NCBI GenBank assembly: GCA_029532625.1 | Contig: JARFXM010000009.1 | Location: 2,232,001-2,296,000 of the forward strand | Source of the DNA: Lomentospora prolificans | Taxonomy: Eukaryota > Ascomycota > Sordariomycetes > Microascales > Microascaceae | Direction: 5' to 3' | Length of the DNA stretch: 64,000 nt | Shown: positions 11,520-22,257 of the stretch, piece after piece | How the letters are laid out: every line of letters begins with the position of its first letter | Position numbering within the stretch: position 1 is the first letter of the stretch | Program-made: the position numbers and the translations under genes | Notes under the pieces: model-generated | Database searches by the model: none | The model's input: the letters and a program-made list of their open reading frames with translations, nothing else | Told to the model about the DNA's origin: nothing

Positions 11520-12209
11520 TTTGTTTACTGCGTGCGGCGGCACCAAGGAAAAATTCCGCAGCTATATCGAACCAGATAGAAATTTGGAGATACAAGGGAA
11601 GAGGGAAGAGTTAAGATGGAAGATGGAGGATATGCGTTAGCCACGATATTCACGGGGCAGGTGGCGGACGTGAAAAGTCCTCCCACCTTCCTCAGGAACC
11701 TGACGCGAAGTCACGTGGAATACTGTGCTTCAAGAGTCCCGACCTTCGTTTCGGCCCGTCAGGGTTCCCCTATCACGTGAGTTCGCGAAAATTCGTGATT
11801 GGACCTTCTCCTCTGAACGCGGCCCTGGGACATTTGTCACGACTTGAAGTTGCCTCCTCGAACACTCAATGTTCTGCTGAGACCCCACTTTCTCTTGCCG
11901 TCCACGCCACCTACGAGTTTCCTTCTTTTTTTTTTTTTCTTCTTGTTTCCCTTTTTGAGCTCTTTGTGTTTCTATTACCTGTATGTCCCTATTTTCTATA
12001 TCAAACTCTTATCCTCCCTCTAAGATTCAACCCGCTAACTGATAACTGTGTGGAAGCGATAGCTCTTCTTACTATAGTCCGCCACCTCTTGATAAAGTTT
12101 CCGTTTCCTTCCTTTCATAAGGATTAGCGGTTTAAATTTCCAATTAGTACGTGCCATTCAACGACATCCGTTTTCGACCATCCCGATTCAGTTTGGGTGT
12201 TTGATAGCC
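11520..12209. promoter_or_regulatory. Shared promoter region between divergent RAD7 and RAD16
   Basis: This 690-base gap separates the two start codons. It holds two CACGTG E-box palindromes (11712-11717 and 11774-11779; the second sits in TCACGTGA) and T/C-rich stretches near 11923-11960. Binding by a bHLH factor such as a Cbf1- or USF-type protein is inference. No coding sequence is supported here. Confidence 0.6.
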
Positions 12210-15200
12210 ATGACTGGCCGTAGACCTCGTGGTCGTCCGCCAAACACAGAGCACAGTACACCAAATCTAGACGCCAATGGTGAGCTAATTTCCATACTTG
12301 TGTTATACCCAATCATTGGGGTCCCAGATCTGCTTTACTCACACAGCGGCTAACAAAATATGCAATAGGTGCAAGCATTTCCACTCCTTCTCGAGTAGCT
12401 AATGGGGTATCACCATCTGCTAGGGCGGGAGAATTATCAACTCGAGTCACTAGGAGTGGCCGTGTTATAAACACACCGGGCTCTTCACGTTCCGCTACGC
12501 CAGGTGGCCGACCTTCTGTACCCAAGACTAGGTCTCAGGTTACCACGATCGAGGTTAGGCTCCCTGGTAGATCTCTGCCAGGCGGTAGCGTTGAGCTTGC
12601 AACTGACCATTCCGGTGCATTACCGTCCCGCCCCATCTTGGAGTTGTCCTCCGATGATGAGGGTCCACCACGGCGCTCATCGCGACGTTCTTTGGCCAAT
12701 TCTCCCAGACTTACTGCTAGCCAGCGTCCAAAGTATCTTCAGCGCACAGATTTGTCTCTAAATCCGACCAAGATGGAGATAGAAGACGATGACGATGATG
12801 CCGAGATGTCAACAGATTACATAGTCGCTAAGCGTTTGCAGGAGGAAGAATATACCCAAGCCGCCATTGAAACTCAGCTGGGGACCGCTGGGCTAGAGCC
12901 CCCATCGAAGAGAATCAAATCCAATAAATCGAGCCCGGGTCCCACTGCTGTATCTTCTAGACAAAGTACACGTTCCAGGACATCCATAAACGGCAGAGCG
13001 AGTGGCGTTTCCAATGCATCGTTGCCAGTTCTTGCGTCTGATGGTCAACGACCTACGCGTGCTTCTGCTACACGGCTTTCCAGGGCATCCCGGGCAGCTC
13101 AGCCCAGTGGGTTCATTCCGGCTTCGCAGCTACTCCAGCAGGATGGTGCCGAAGATAGTCTGCCATCCGACTTCTCTACTGGTAGCTCCTCCGGACCTGA
13201 TACCGAATTTAATAGTGAAGAGTCCGAGGCGGAGGGGGATGAAGAAGGCGAAGAAGGGGAAGCTGAAACGGATGAAGTCACTCGTCGAGTAGCTCGCGCA
13301 GTGCAGGACCGCCGTGCGTTTGGACAGCGAGCTACGGCGCGCGCCGTACGAACTGTACGACAGAAGCTGGAGGGGTTCCACCCAGAACTTAAGGAGCTGT
13401 GGAGTGATCTCGAAAGTGAACCACCTTTCGTGCCGGTTCAGGTAGAGCAACCCGCAAGCATCCATCGCAGGATGAAGGGCTTTCAGCTCGAAGGGCTGTC
13501 GTGGATGAAGCAAATGGAGGCTTCCAAATATAAGGGTGGTATACTTGGAGATGAGATGGGACTCGGCAAAACCATTCAGGCTGTGTCCTTGATCATGTCT
13601 GACTTCCCGGCGGGCAAGCCTTCGCTTGTCCTAGTTCCGCCCGTTGCCCTCCTTCAATGGGTGTCTGAAATTGACTCGTACACGGACAAGACTTTGAAAA
13701 CCTTTGTGTACCACGCCACAAACTCGGAGACCAAGACCCTAAAGCTTAACGAGCTCAAGAAATTCGATGTCATCATCATGTCCTATAACTCTCTTGAGTC
13801 GATGTATCGGCGAGAGACGAAGGGACACAGAAGGAAGAGGAAGGGGGACGACTGCACTGAGGAAATCCACACGCAACCAAGCATTATCCACAAGATTGAT
13901 TTCCATCGCCTCATTCTAGACGAGGCGCACGAAATTAAGGTATCCCAGATCCCTTTCATATCACCGAGAGTGGATGTAGTACTGACTGTCCCTACAGACT
14001 CGCACTACGTCAACAGCCAGAGCGTGCTTTGCTCTCAAAGGAACATATCGATGGTGTCTGACTGGTACTCCTTTGCAGAACGTCATTGGAGAGTTCTTTT
14101 CACTGGTCCAGTTCCTCGACGTCCGCCCATTCAGTACCTACATGTGCCGAAGCTGCCCCTGCACACTTCCTAACTGGAACTTTGGCGAGTCCAGGTACTG
14201 TCATGCTTGCAAGCACGGTGCGCTAGGTCATTTCTCCGTATTTAATCAGGAAATCCTTATTCCAATTCAGCGACACGGTCAGCGAGGCCCAGGGCAGATT
14301 GCATTCAATAGGCTTCTCCTTCTTACGGACCGCATCATGCTTCGTCGCCTCAAGAAAAATCATACTGAGTCGATGGAGCTTCCTACCAAGGAGCTTCGTG
14401 TCAGCCGCCAATTCTTCAGTGAGCCTGAGAACGATGTGGTCAAGAAGATTATGGGCGACGCTCGACAAGCATTCGAAGCCTTCGCCTTAGACGGAACAAT
14501 TCTGAACAATTATGCTAACATATTCAGTCTCATTATGCATCTCCGGCAGAGTGCGGACCACTACGATCTTGTCCTCAAGAGAAACGCCGATGGCGGACAG
14601 AACATCTTGGAGTGCTGCATATGCGAGTCGCCTGCTGAAGATGCCATATCCAGCAAATGCCGGCATCACTTCTGCCGCTCGTGCGCGCGAAGCTATCTCG
14701 ATAATGTTGAGAACCCTGACTGCCCAAGATGTCACATTCCTCTGTCGATCGATCTTGTTCAGCCAGAGATTGAGCAGGATCAGATGCTATTCAAGAAGTC
14801 ATCTATTGTGAACCGTATCCAGATGGAGAATTGGACGTCCTCGAGCAAGATTGAGCTTCTCGTACACGAACTATTCCGTCTCCGTTCCGAAGACTCGACG
14901 CACAAGTCCATTATATTTTCTCAATTCACTTCCATGCTCCAGCTTATCGAGTGGAGACTCCGACATGCCGGTCTCACCACCGTCATGCTAGACGGCAGCA
15001 TGACGCCAGCGCAACGCAACGCCTCAATCAACCACTTCATGAAAAATGTCGACGTTGAATGCTTCCTAGTATCTCTCAAAGCCGGAGGGGTTGCGCTCAA
15101 CTTAACTGAAGCATCTAGGGTATTCCTCGTTGAGCCGTAAGTTGATCGTTCTACCCATGCCTCTCGCCTACGGCCGTGATACTTCCAGAGTGCTAACGAG

Positions 15201-15439
15201 TTTTTTTTAGCTGGTGGAACCCGGCTGTTGAGTGGCAGTCCGCCGACAGATGCCACCGCATTGGCCAAGCACGCCCCTGCATCATCACTAACCTCGTCAT
15301 CGAGGACTCTGTCGAGAGTCGAATTGTGATGCTACAGGAGAAGAAGACCAGGATGATCCACTCGACGATGAACAAGGATACCGAGGCGGCCCAGTCTTTA
15401 ACACCGGAGGATATGCAGTTTTTATTCCGAGGTATTTAG
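12210..15439 (+). CDS. RAD16: DNA repair protein Rad16, SNF2-family ATPase with RING finger
   Basis: Four exons, 12210-12279, 12369-13939, 13998-15136 and 15211-15439, give 1002 residues. Rad16 is the motor and ubiquitin-ligase half of the Rad7-Rad16 global-genome NER complex. The first ~350 residues are low-complexity with acidic runs. The SNF2 ATPase core has Walker A DEMGLGKT (418-425) and DEAH (541-544). The DEAH exon ends LDEAHEIK and splices to TRTTSTA. A C3HC4 RING (about 754-792, CCICESPAED to CPRCHIP) lies inside the helicase region, as in Rad16, and is followed by LSIDLVQP, a Rad16-like segment. The helicase C lobe contains SLKAGGVALNLTEAS and DRCHRIGQ. The RING position and the following residues favour Rad16 over Rad5. 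Introns have GTGAGC, GTATCC and GTAAGT donors. The 3' end faces the flavin monooxygenase. Confidence 0.93.
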
Positions 15440-15834
15440 TCTCTTCGGTGGAGGTCTAAAGCAATTTTTTTTGTCACTGCCGATATGGGCTTTATGATTT
15501 TCTTTCCTTTCTATTGTACCAATAGTATATCTTAGGTATGTTGGGGCTGGTTATGATTTCATGACAAGGATGGGCAGAACATAAGATAATCCGAAAGGAG
15601 TCAACTCATTTGAAGACGTGGTTTCTCAACTAGATGTTCTTGTTTGCTTGTAATTGATTTCTTTGTTAGACAATCCTTATACGAGACATAGCTGAGAGAT
15701 GCATCTCTACCACCACTAGTCATAGGGCTAATAGGGCGAGACGGGAATGGTTGTAGAAAGCGACCTAAAACAAAGGCCTATTATTACACTGAGATGCGCG
15801 GCTTAAGCCCATGCAACTACGGTGCTCGAGTCTG
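15440..15834. other. Convergent intergenic region between RAD16 and the flavin monooxygenase
   Basis: About 395 bases of two 3' flanks, A/T-richer than the flanking genes. No coding sequence or repeat is seen. Confidence 0.6.
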
Positions 15835-17265
15835 CTAAGGTTCCGTTTCGCTGGTGAAACCTTTGGCACCCTCATCGAAATAAAAGCCGAGTTCTTCCAA
15901 TGTCTTTGCCTTGCATCCAGTATCTTCAAATGCAAGTTTTGCCTCGGCAAAGATCTTTCTCTGCCAAAACTCTGACGCTCCCCAGCGGGGTGGTTCCTTG
16001 CCCTTGGATGCGGCATTCCCTACCCAGTCATGCATCTCGTTGATGTAAATCGCGTCAGCCATCTTTGGCAGAACATGAACGGCATCTCCTAATTCGTCAT
16101 CGAGCTCTTTCGACTGTTTCCATTGCTCTTCCACAGGAGGGAGGTCGAGGGCATTCGCCCAAACGGCCGCGAAGACGGCGGACTGGGCCTCTGCAACAGC
16201 AAATGGAACAGCGCGCATAAGAAGTCCTGGGAATACGAGTGTCGGGTGGCCGATGGCGAAGAGGTGGCGATAGAGGCCGTGCACGCCTTTCCCTCCGGTG
16301 ATGAGGGTGGGCGCAAGGGAGCGTAGGAAAGGGTAGCTGAAGAGGAAGCCGGTGCAGAAAACCACGGCGTCAATGTCTTTGATTACGCGGTCGTCCACGA
16401 GCCGCACGCCGCGGGAATCGGGGAGAAACTCGGCAATCTCCGCAATCTCTTCTGCGCCTACGTGCGCGAGCTTCTCGGGCGGGGTAGCAGAGCGGACGGA
16501 GAGGAGGAGCTCCTTGGAAAGGGGGTGAATTTGGTAGGCGATGTCTAGACCCGAGGGACCGTTGCCTACGACGAGGACTTTTTGGTCTTTGAAGGTGCGC
16601 GGGGAGCGGAACTGTTTAGAGTGGATGCAGACGCCGGGGTGAGCTTTGTTGAACTCGATGAGGTTCTTGATGTTGGGGATGAAGGGGACGGAGTAGTGTC
16701 CGTTAGCGACGACTACGGCGTCAAAGGTGTGTTGCTCCTCGTCGCCCGTGATGGTAGAGCGGGCCACAAGATCCCACTTCTCGTAGCCGTCCACGACCCT
16801 TGGCTTCACGTCCACAATTTCCCTGGAGAATTTGATGAGATGCTTCACGTCCTGGGTATAGCGAATAACATAGTCGCGGATAATTTCCCTGGTAGGATAT
16901 ATCCTCGCCTCCTCCGGAAATGGTACGTCCTTGAAGTTCATCAAGGTGCCGGGGATGTTAGCATGCAGCTCCTCGTACATGGGCGACATGAAGACGGGAG
17001 CATTTCGGTCGCCGCCCTCGTCGCTCCGGCCAGCCTGCAGCGGCTCGTCCGGGGGGTAGAAAGGGTCGGTCTGTGGCCCTGCCGGGGCGGGCGGAGCGGC
17101 GGGCGTGTAGTGCCAAACGCCGCCCAAGGCCGACTCGGGCTGCTGCTCGAAGAGGACGACGGATGCGAAGGCGCGCTGAGCGAGGAGGTATTTGGCAGAT
17201 GTGACCCCGCTCGGGCCGGCGCCGATAATGGCGATTTTGGAAATGTTGAATGCTCTGGGTGCCAT
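15835..17265 (-). CDS. Flavin-containing monooxygenase (FMO-like)
   Basis: A single exon gives 476 residues. FMOs use FAD and NADPH to oxygenate soft nucleophiles; the yeast homologue Fmo1 oxidises thiols such as glutathione and cysteine. The FAD Rossmann motif GAGPSG is at residues 15-20. The NADPH-binding motif GNGPSG is at 234-239 and is preceded by KVLVV. A conserved AVVFCTGF strand comes near residue 320. The classical FMO fingerprint FxGxxxHxxxF appears only in a relaxed form (PGVCIHSKQF), so the class B monooxygenase assignment is good but the substrate is open. I chose the ATG at 17265 because the FAD motif follows at the usual distance; an in-frame ATG at 17430 would add 55 residues that look like a translated leader. 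Cytosolic or ER location cannot be decided; no membrane segment is seen. Confidence 0.88.
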   Translation of the reverse strand: MAPRAFNISKIAIIGAGPSGVTSAKYLLAQRAFASVVLFEQQPESALGGVWHYTPAAPPAPAGPQTDPFYPPDEPLQAGRSDEGGDRNAPVFMSPMYEELHANIPGTLMNFKDVPFPEEARIYPTREIIRDYVIRYTQDVKHLIKFSREIVDVKPRVVDGYEKWDLVARSTITGDEEQHTFDAVVVANGHYSVPFIPNIKNLIEFNKAHPGVCIHSKQFRSPRTFKDQKVLVVGNGPSGLDIAYQIHPLSKELLLSVRSATPPEKLAHVGAEEIAEIAEFLPDSRGVRLVDDRVIKDIDAVVFCTGFLFSYPFLRSLAPTLITGGKGVHGLYRHLFAIGHPTLVFPGLLMRAVPFAVAEAQSAVFAAVWANALDLPPVEEQWKQSKELDDELGDAVHVLPKMADAIYINEMHDWVGNAASKGKEPPRWGASEFWQRKIFAEAKLAFEDTGCKAKTLEELGFYFDEGAKGFTSETEP

Positions 17266-18293
17266 GGCCGACTGAGGGATATGGAGAATGAGAGAGGGTG
17301 GGCTGAGATGGTGGGAGGTTGAGAGGGGCTCCCCACGTCGTCTTATAGGAATATTGAACCCAACGATGGGAGCGGCTCGCTCGTTAGAGGACGTTCTATT
17401 ATAATTTTTACCATTCGGACTACATCCCAATATTCAAGACTTGAACCATCGGATGGAGTCCTGGTATATCCCGCAGATGCGGCTGAAGGGGGGTATATCT
17501 GCAAGGGCGTTTGATATTCTCTCATGCGATGTGATGATTGTTGTGTACCCGGGTGAGTCAGTCCAGTGTAGTCAAATGGCAAATGGGCGCCCAGGCTGCG
17601 ATTTCCGCAATCGGAATGGCGGCGCCGACGACCGCATCGGCCGACTCCGTGAAGAGCCAGCCCTACGGCGCTGCAAATTTCGAGAAGGTCCAACGCAATG
17701 AAGCGTTGTACAAAAAGCTGTCGCCGGTCGCTCTGTGTTGACCTTGGAAGCACTGACATACGGAGGAGCTCGGAAACTGCACAAATGCCTTCTTTACGTG
17801 TCATGTTGGTCAAGCTGCATCGAGCGAGCCCAGTGCTAGACTCAAAATTGTACAAACCTACTCGTAGGGAGGTTCACGTATGATCAAAATGGTCATATAT
17901 GTAGACATGGTATCAAGTTGGGAGGTCTCTATCGTCGCTATGCCACTTTTCATGCTAGTAATATACAGAGCCGTCAAAATTAAGCAGCAAAAACTTTTGC
18001 TACCGATCTTCGATCCCGGCCACGGACCCAAAGAGAAAGTCTCCGCCCATATGAGTTGCAAAAATGTCATCCGGAACGCCTCTAACCCATCCTGAGTCTA
18101 GATGAAATGTATCCCTCCATCGTAAGGGTTGGCTTCCGCCTATAGCACAAAGGTCGGAATACACCCACAAGCAGGGTTCCCTTCCATGGTTTTGACGTTT
18201 TTCTCGTCGCCTCGTTGCGAGCGAACTGGTCGCTCGGCATGCGCGGCCAAGAGTTGGCGCACAATTTGCGCAAATTGATCCTTTCCCGCGTTC
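17266..18293. other. Intergenic region with no supported gene
   Basis: It lies between the promoter side of the monooxygenase gene and the 3' end of TIM22. Short frames at 17441-17701 and 17880-18095 lack domains and splice partners. No repeats are seen. Confidence 0.55.
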
Positions 18294-18975
18294 TTATTCG
18301 TCCTTGGGCTGCCTCATCCAAGCATCAATGGCCAAGCCGAAGGCCGCAAAAGCCGCGCATCCACCCGCCGCGGCTTGAGGACCAGCGTTCCTGGCGAGGA
18401 TCGCACCGGTCAAGCATCCAGATATCGCACCGTTGGCGAGGTCGTTCTTCGCTCGGAAACCTTCGACGCCGCACTCGATGCCAGCAAACAGGGCGCCGAC
18501 CTTTCCAAAGTTCTTGGCCGTCGACCACGACCTCTGGCCCATGTCCTTAAAACCGTGTTGGAGTTGTTGGCGGAGGGGGAGAGAAGTGATGGGGGCGGTG
18601 CCGCCACCCGCGCCGGCGGTATGGTAGGGGGTGTCGTAGGCCATCTAGAGACGAGAGGTGAGTAGAGCGGTCGTAGTAGACGGCAGAGGGCCGAAGTGGT
18701 GTGCAAGCGCAGAGGCACCAGGGAAGGTGAGCCAACTTACGGATGCCATGAACAATCCGAACAGACCACCCATACCGAAGCCCATCACACCAGATACCGC
18801 AGACTTGACAAAGCAGTTCTGCATGGCATTTTCCATCTATTGACCACCCGCGTGAGAGTTAGCTGTGTCCCATCCTAGTCACGGCGAGCGCATCATGGCG
18901 AAGACCAACCGTTTTAGCCATAGCAGCGGCCTGCTCCGTATCGGACAAGCCTTGGGGGGGTCGAGGAAAGTTCAT
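18294..18975 (-). CDS. TIM22: Tim22, channel subunit of the mitochondrial carrier translocase
   Basis: Three exons on the minus strand, 18975-18910, 18836-18741 and 18644-18294, give 170 residues. Tim22 is the inner-membrane channel that inserts carrier proteins and Tim23/Tim17. Hydrophobic, Gly-rich segments fit four membrane spans: KSAVSGVMGFGMGGLFGLF, then VGALFAGIECGVEGF, then NGAISGCLTGAILARNAGPQ, then a last Ala-rich span. The central GALFAGIECGVEGFRAKND stretch, with its conserved Cys and acidic residues, is the Tim17/Tim22/Tim23 family signature. All three exons are in phase 0, and each begins with an ATG. The first donor, GTTGGT, is weak while the second is GTAAGT. The upstream ATG at 18975 starts MNFPRPPQGLSDTEQAAAMA, a typical matrix-facing or intermembrane N-tail. 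A start at 18836 would still give most of the protein. Confidence 0.88.
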
Positions 18976-20452
18976 GTTGGCTAACTAGCTTGCGTCGTCT
19001 CGCTTCGTTAAGGAAAGGCGGGAAAAAAGAAAAAAAAGAAAAAGAAAAAGAGTCGAATACGCGATCGCTTTTCTGCAGGTCTCGTCGAGCAATACGTGGG
19101 ATTAGGAGCGTTAAGGCGCGATGGCGGAAAATTTTTGAGCGATGGCCCCCTGCTTATCTCTGATAAGATAAGAGGTCCTTAGATAAGCGGCTAAACTACC
19201 TTTGTTCCCTTTGCGCCAAAGCTGGGAAAAAGTGTACAAGCTCCATCCTGATAGAGGCATGGAAATTTTTATCTAGCTTGTTCGGTATTATTCGGTATTG
19301 CTTTTGCTTCAAAGTTTATTTGGCATTTGGTAATTCTAGCGTCGTGCGTTGGCTTCATTGCTCCACGATATTCTAAGCTTGCTTTTGAGGGTCATGGATG
19401 TATTTCGACGAGCTTTTGAGGGACGTCACCCTCGTCACAGCCGATGATGAGAGCGGGACTGGGCCAGTCCTCCATCGTCCTTAGTCACACCACACCATCA
19501 ACTTTCTACAAATCCCTTTTTTTTATAATATGGATCCATATTATGAGGCTTCAATTCTGGCTTATATATCTGAAACCTGGAAATATGCTCTGCTCTGATA
19601 CCGAGAAACTGCTCTCTTTCTCTCAAGTCACTGCTCAATTGCATCTACATTGACTGAAGTATCAATGCCCTCTGGCTGGCTGTTTGAAACTCCAGTTACA
19701 GGGGTACATGCATTCAGTAGTGCCAGCGCTACCAGTGTCTGTATCTGTCTATCACGAGACATCAGGGCTTAGCGGACCCTGTCCCAGTCTCACCGGTCCC
19801 CTTGTGTCACCATACAGTATGCATCCGACTGTACCTTCGTAATGACAGCATTGTAATAATATGATCAATCCATGGAAGGCTCCCTGGGCTTTCTACCCCT
19901 CCAACTTGCCAACCACAATTGCAGCACCAGGCGTTAGCACAGCACACGTTGATGCTGCCCACCATCCACCATCATCGAACACCCATCAACTTTTCCCCAA
20001 ACACCAAACTGTCTAGTGCTGTCCTTCCACCCATCAAATCCCACGATAGTACGACCTGAACCGCGAATAACAGTTCACCGGTCTCTCCCCCTCCCCGCTC
20101 ATCTTCCGTGCCCGAGACCTCTCCCCCTCATCTTTCACCCTTTTTACAATTCGCCTGTCACTGAATACGCCGGTGCTAAAATCGCGCGGGTATGCCCATG
20201 AACCGGTAACGGCACCTTAGCCATTCACCATTGCTTTCCGCCCTGCGCTACACAATACTACTTGCCATTAGCAATACTACCACATCCACCATATCCCATC
20301 CCCTATAACATTGCTTCGCACATTTTCCCCCATCCCGCCCGGTCAATCCCGGACTTGCGCGCCCCGTAAACGAGTTTCGTCCGGCACCAGCCCATTTTGC
20401 ATTCCCCTTATATTCCCGGCCTACCGCCTACAGTGGCATACCTACCGTGAAT
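18976..20452. promoter_or_regulatory. Divergent promoter region between TIM22 and the SNF1 beta subunit
   Basis: About 1.5 kb without supported coding sequence. An A/G tract sits next to TIM22 (19020-19051). A tight cluster of four GATAAG-type sites lies at 19153-19187. The half nearest the beta-subunit gene is strikingly C-rich (20080-20440), typical of a long pyrimidine-rich 5' leader. Confidence 0.55.
19153..19187. promoter_or_regulatory. Cluster of four GATAAG sites
   Basis: CTTATC at 19153-19158 (minus-strand GATAAG), GATAAG at 19162-19167, an overlapping GATAAG at 19167-19172, and GATAAG at 19182-19187. Fungal GATA factors such as AreA/NIT2 bind paired HGATAR sites. The sites lie 145-180 bases upstream of the TIM22 start and about 1.3 kb upstream of the SNF1-beta start. 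Function is inference. Confidence 0.5.
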
Positions 20453-21941
20453 ATGGGGAACCACCCCTCCTCCACGGCACCAAAACCTGCCACAGCGCCA
20501 GGCTCGTCCTTGCACCACGACCACGCCCACACCCACGGCGTAACTAGGTCAGCCAGCAAGCGTGATTCCAAGAGTATCATGGCCATGCATACGACCCAGA
20601 GAGTCGCCGCTCCGCCCGAGGAATCATTGGCTCCGGCCACCCGCTCCAACGTGATCAACCACCCAAAACCCCTCCCGCAATCAGTCACCAGCCTCAGCAG
20701 CTCCTCACCCCCAACCAACGCCAACTCCAACTCTGCCAGCACCACCGGCGTCAACACTCCACAGCAAGTCAGGGCGCCCCAAGCGATTCCCGTATCTGAC
20801 GAGCCCTCGAAACCCGTCGACGTCCCCGTCGAGCCTTCCAGTGCCAGGTCGCACCACCATGTCACTGAGCCGATGATTGCGTCCAACAGCATCACGGACC
20901 TGTCCTACCTGACTCGTCCGCCTAGGCTTCCCCTGCCCATCGAGGAGGAGCTTCACACCCCCGGCTCCCCCATTCTTGCCGCGACCGAGGCGAACGACGC
21001 TCTCGCCGATATCGAGCCCCTCGAGGGCGACGCCTTTACGAGAAAGGCATCTGCCCTAAGTAGCACCAGCGTCGACGATGAGGACGACGAAGAGGATGGC
21101 CTTATCGTCGACAAGACACGGCCTACGGTCCCCACGAAGCTGCAGTGGCTGAGAGGTGGAGAGAAGGTCTACATCACCGGTACCATTTTCCAATGGAACC
21201 GTAAATATAGATTACATCCCATGTAGGTGCACACATGCTCCTTGCTGTATTTCACGGATTAACCAGCTTTCACCTTGCAGAGAGGGACGACCGGGTGCAT
21301 TTGAAACCACCATCAATATTCTGCCAGGAACTCACCACATCCGGTTCTTGGTGGATGGCATTATGCAAACCTCGCCCGACCTGCCCACCACTGTAGATTT
21401 CGGTAACAACCTTGTCAATTACATTGAAGTCAGCCCGGATGATGTCCCCAAGGCTCAACAGGCGGGCGCCGGTAAGGACGGTGCAGAGGAGGCCGAGACT
21501 GAGGCTAGGGAGGAGCCCAAGCTTCACCGAGGACGGTCGGTTCTCCCTCCCGAATCGTATTCGAACCAAATCCCCAAGTACCTCGTTGACTACGACCTAA
21601 ACGACGATTCATCTACCTACCAGTATGCATGGGCTGCCATAGAGAAGCTGCCCACGCCACCATCGCTCCCTGGCTTCCTCAGCAAGCCCATCTTGAACGC
21701 CGCCGCCCCCATCAAGGATGATAACAGCGTCCTGACCCTTCCCAACCACACCGTCCTGAACCACCTCGCAACCAGCAGCATTAAGAATAACGTTCTCGCT
21801 GTCTCTGCCACCACTAGATACAAGAACAAAGTAGGTTAACCAATTTAGGTGTAATGCAGTTGATCGATAGAAGTTAACGATTTTCTCTATCTGTAGTATC
21901 TAACCACGATTATTTACAAGCCTACGAGTCTTGATGACTGA
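20453..21941 (+). CDS. SIP2: Beta subunit of the SNF1/AMPK protein kinase (Sip2/Gal83 type)
   Basis: Three exons, 20453-21222, 21281-21830 and 21897-21941, give 454 residues. The beta subunit scaffolds the Snf1 kinase and gamma subunit and directs the complex to membranes or nucleus under glucose limitation. The start MGNHPSS is a good N-myristoylation signal (Gly2, Ser/small residue at position 6). A disordered region rich in Ser, Pro, Thr and His follows. The glycogen-binding CBM48 domain begins at KVYITGTIFQWNRK, crosses intron 1, and continues INILPGTHHIRFLVDG. The C-terminal AMPKBI domain starts around IPKYLVDYDL and contains the conserved LPNHTVLNHLATSSIK strand. It is closed by a 45-base last exon encoding YLTTIIYKP, the usual beta-subunit ending. 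Intron phases agree throughout. GTG at 20447 is in frame but the ATG at 20453 is clearly the start. Confidence 0.93.
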
Positions 21942-22257
21942 ACGGTGGGATGAATGAACCCATTTGCTACTCCTTGTGGACCTACTATGCCGAGCGAGTA
22001 GCTGGCGTAGGAATATACTACGCCCCTGCGGCAGCTCTGGGTGTCGCGTGTTTGATTTGGAAGCGAAACCCCGTAGCTCCGAAAGTGCCGCTTCAGCGGT
22101 ATTAATACATGAACTATGATTGGGACATGGGAATAAATGGCTTGGTAGAATGGTACCAATAAATGCAAATCCCCCCGGCTCAAAAAGAAAAAAAAAAGGT
22201 CCCTTCTTCCGTGATTCTCGTCCATGTTATTTCATCTCGATTCATTCAAATGAGTTT
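21942..22257. other. Convergent intergenic region between SNF1-beta and KAE1
   Basis: Two 3' flanks with a poly-A-rich tract near 22184-22199. No coding sequence. Confidence 0.6.

Noticed and set aside
16582..17322. 246-residue plus-strand frame opposite the flavin monooxygenase
   Set aside because: No domain; it lies fully inside a well-supported gene on the other strand.
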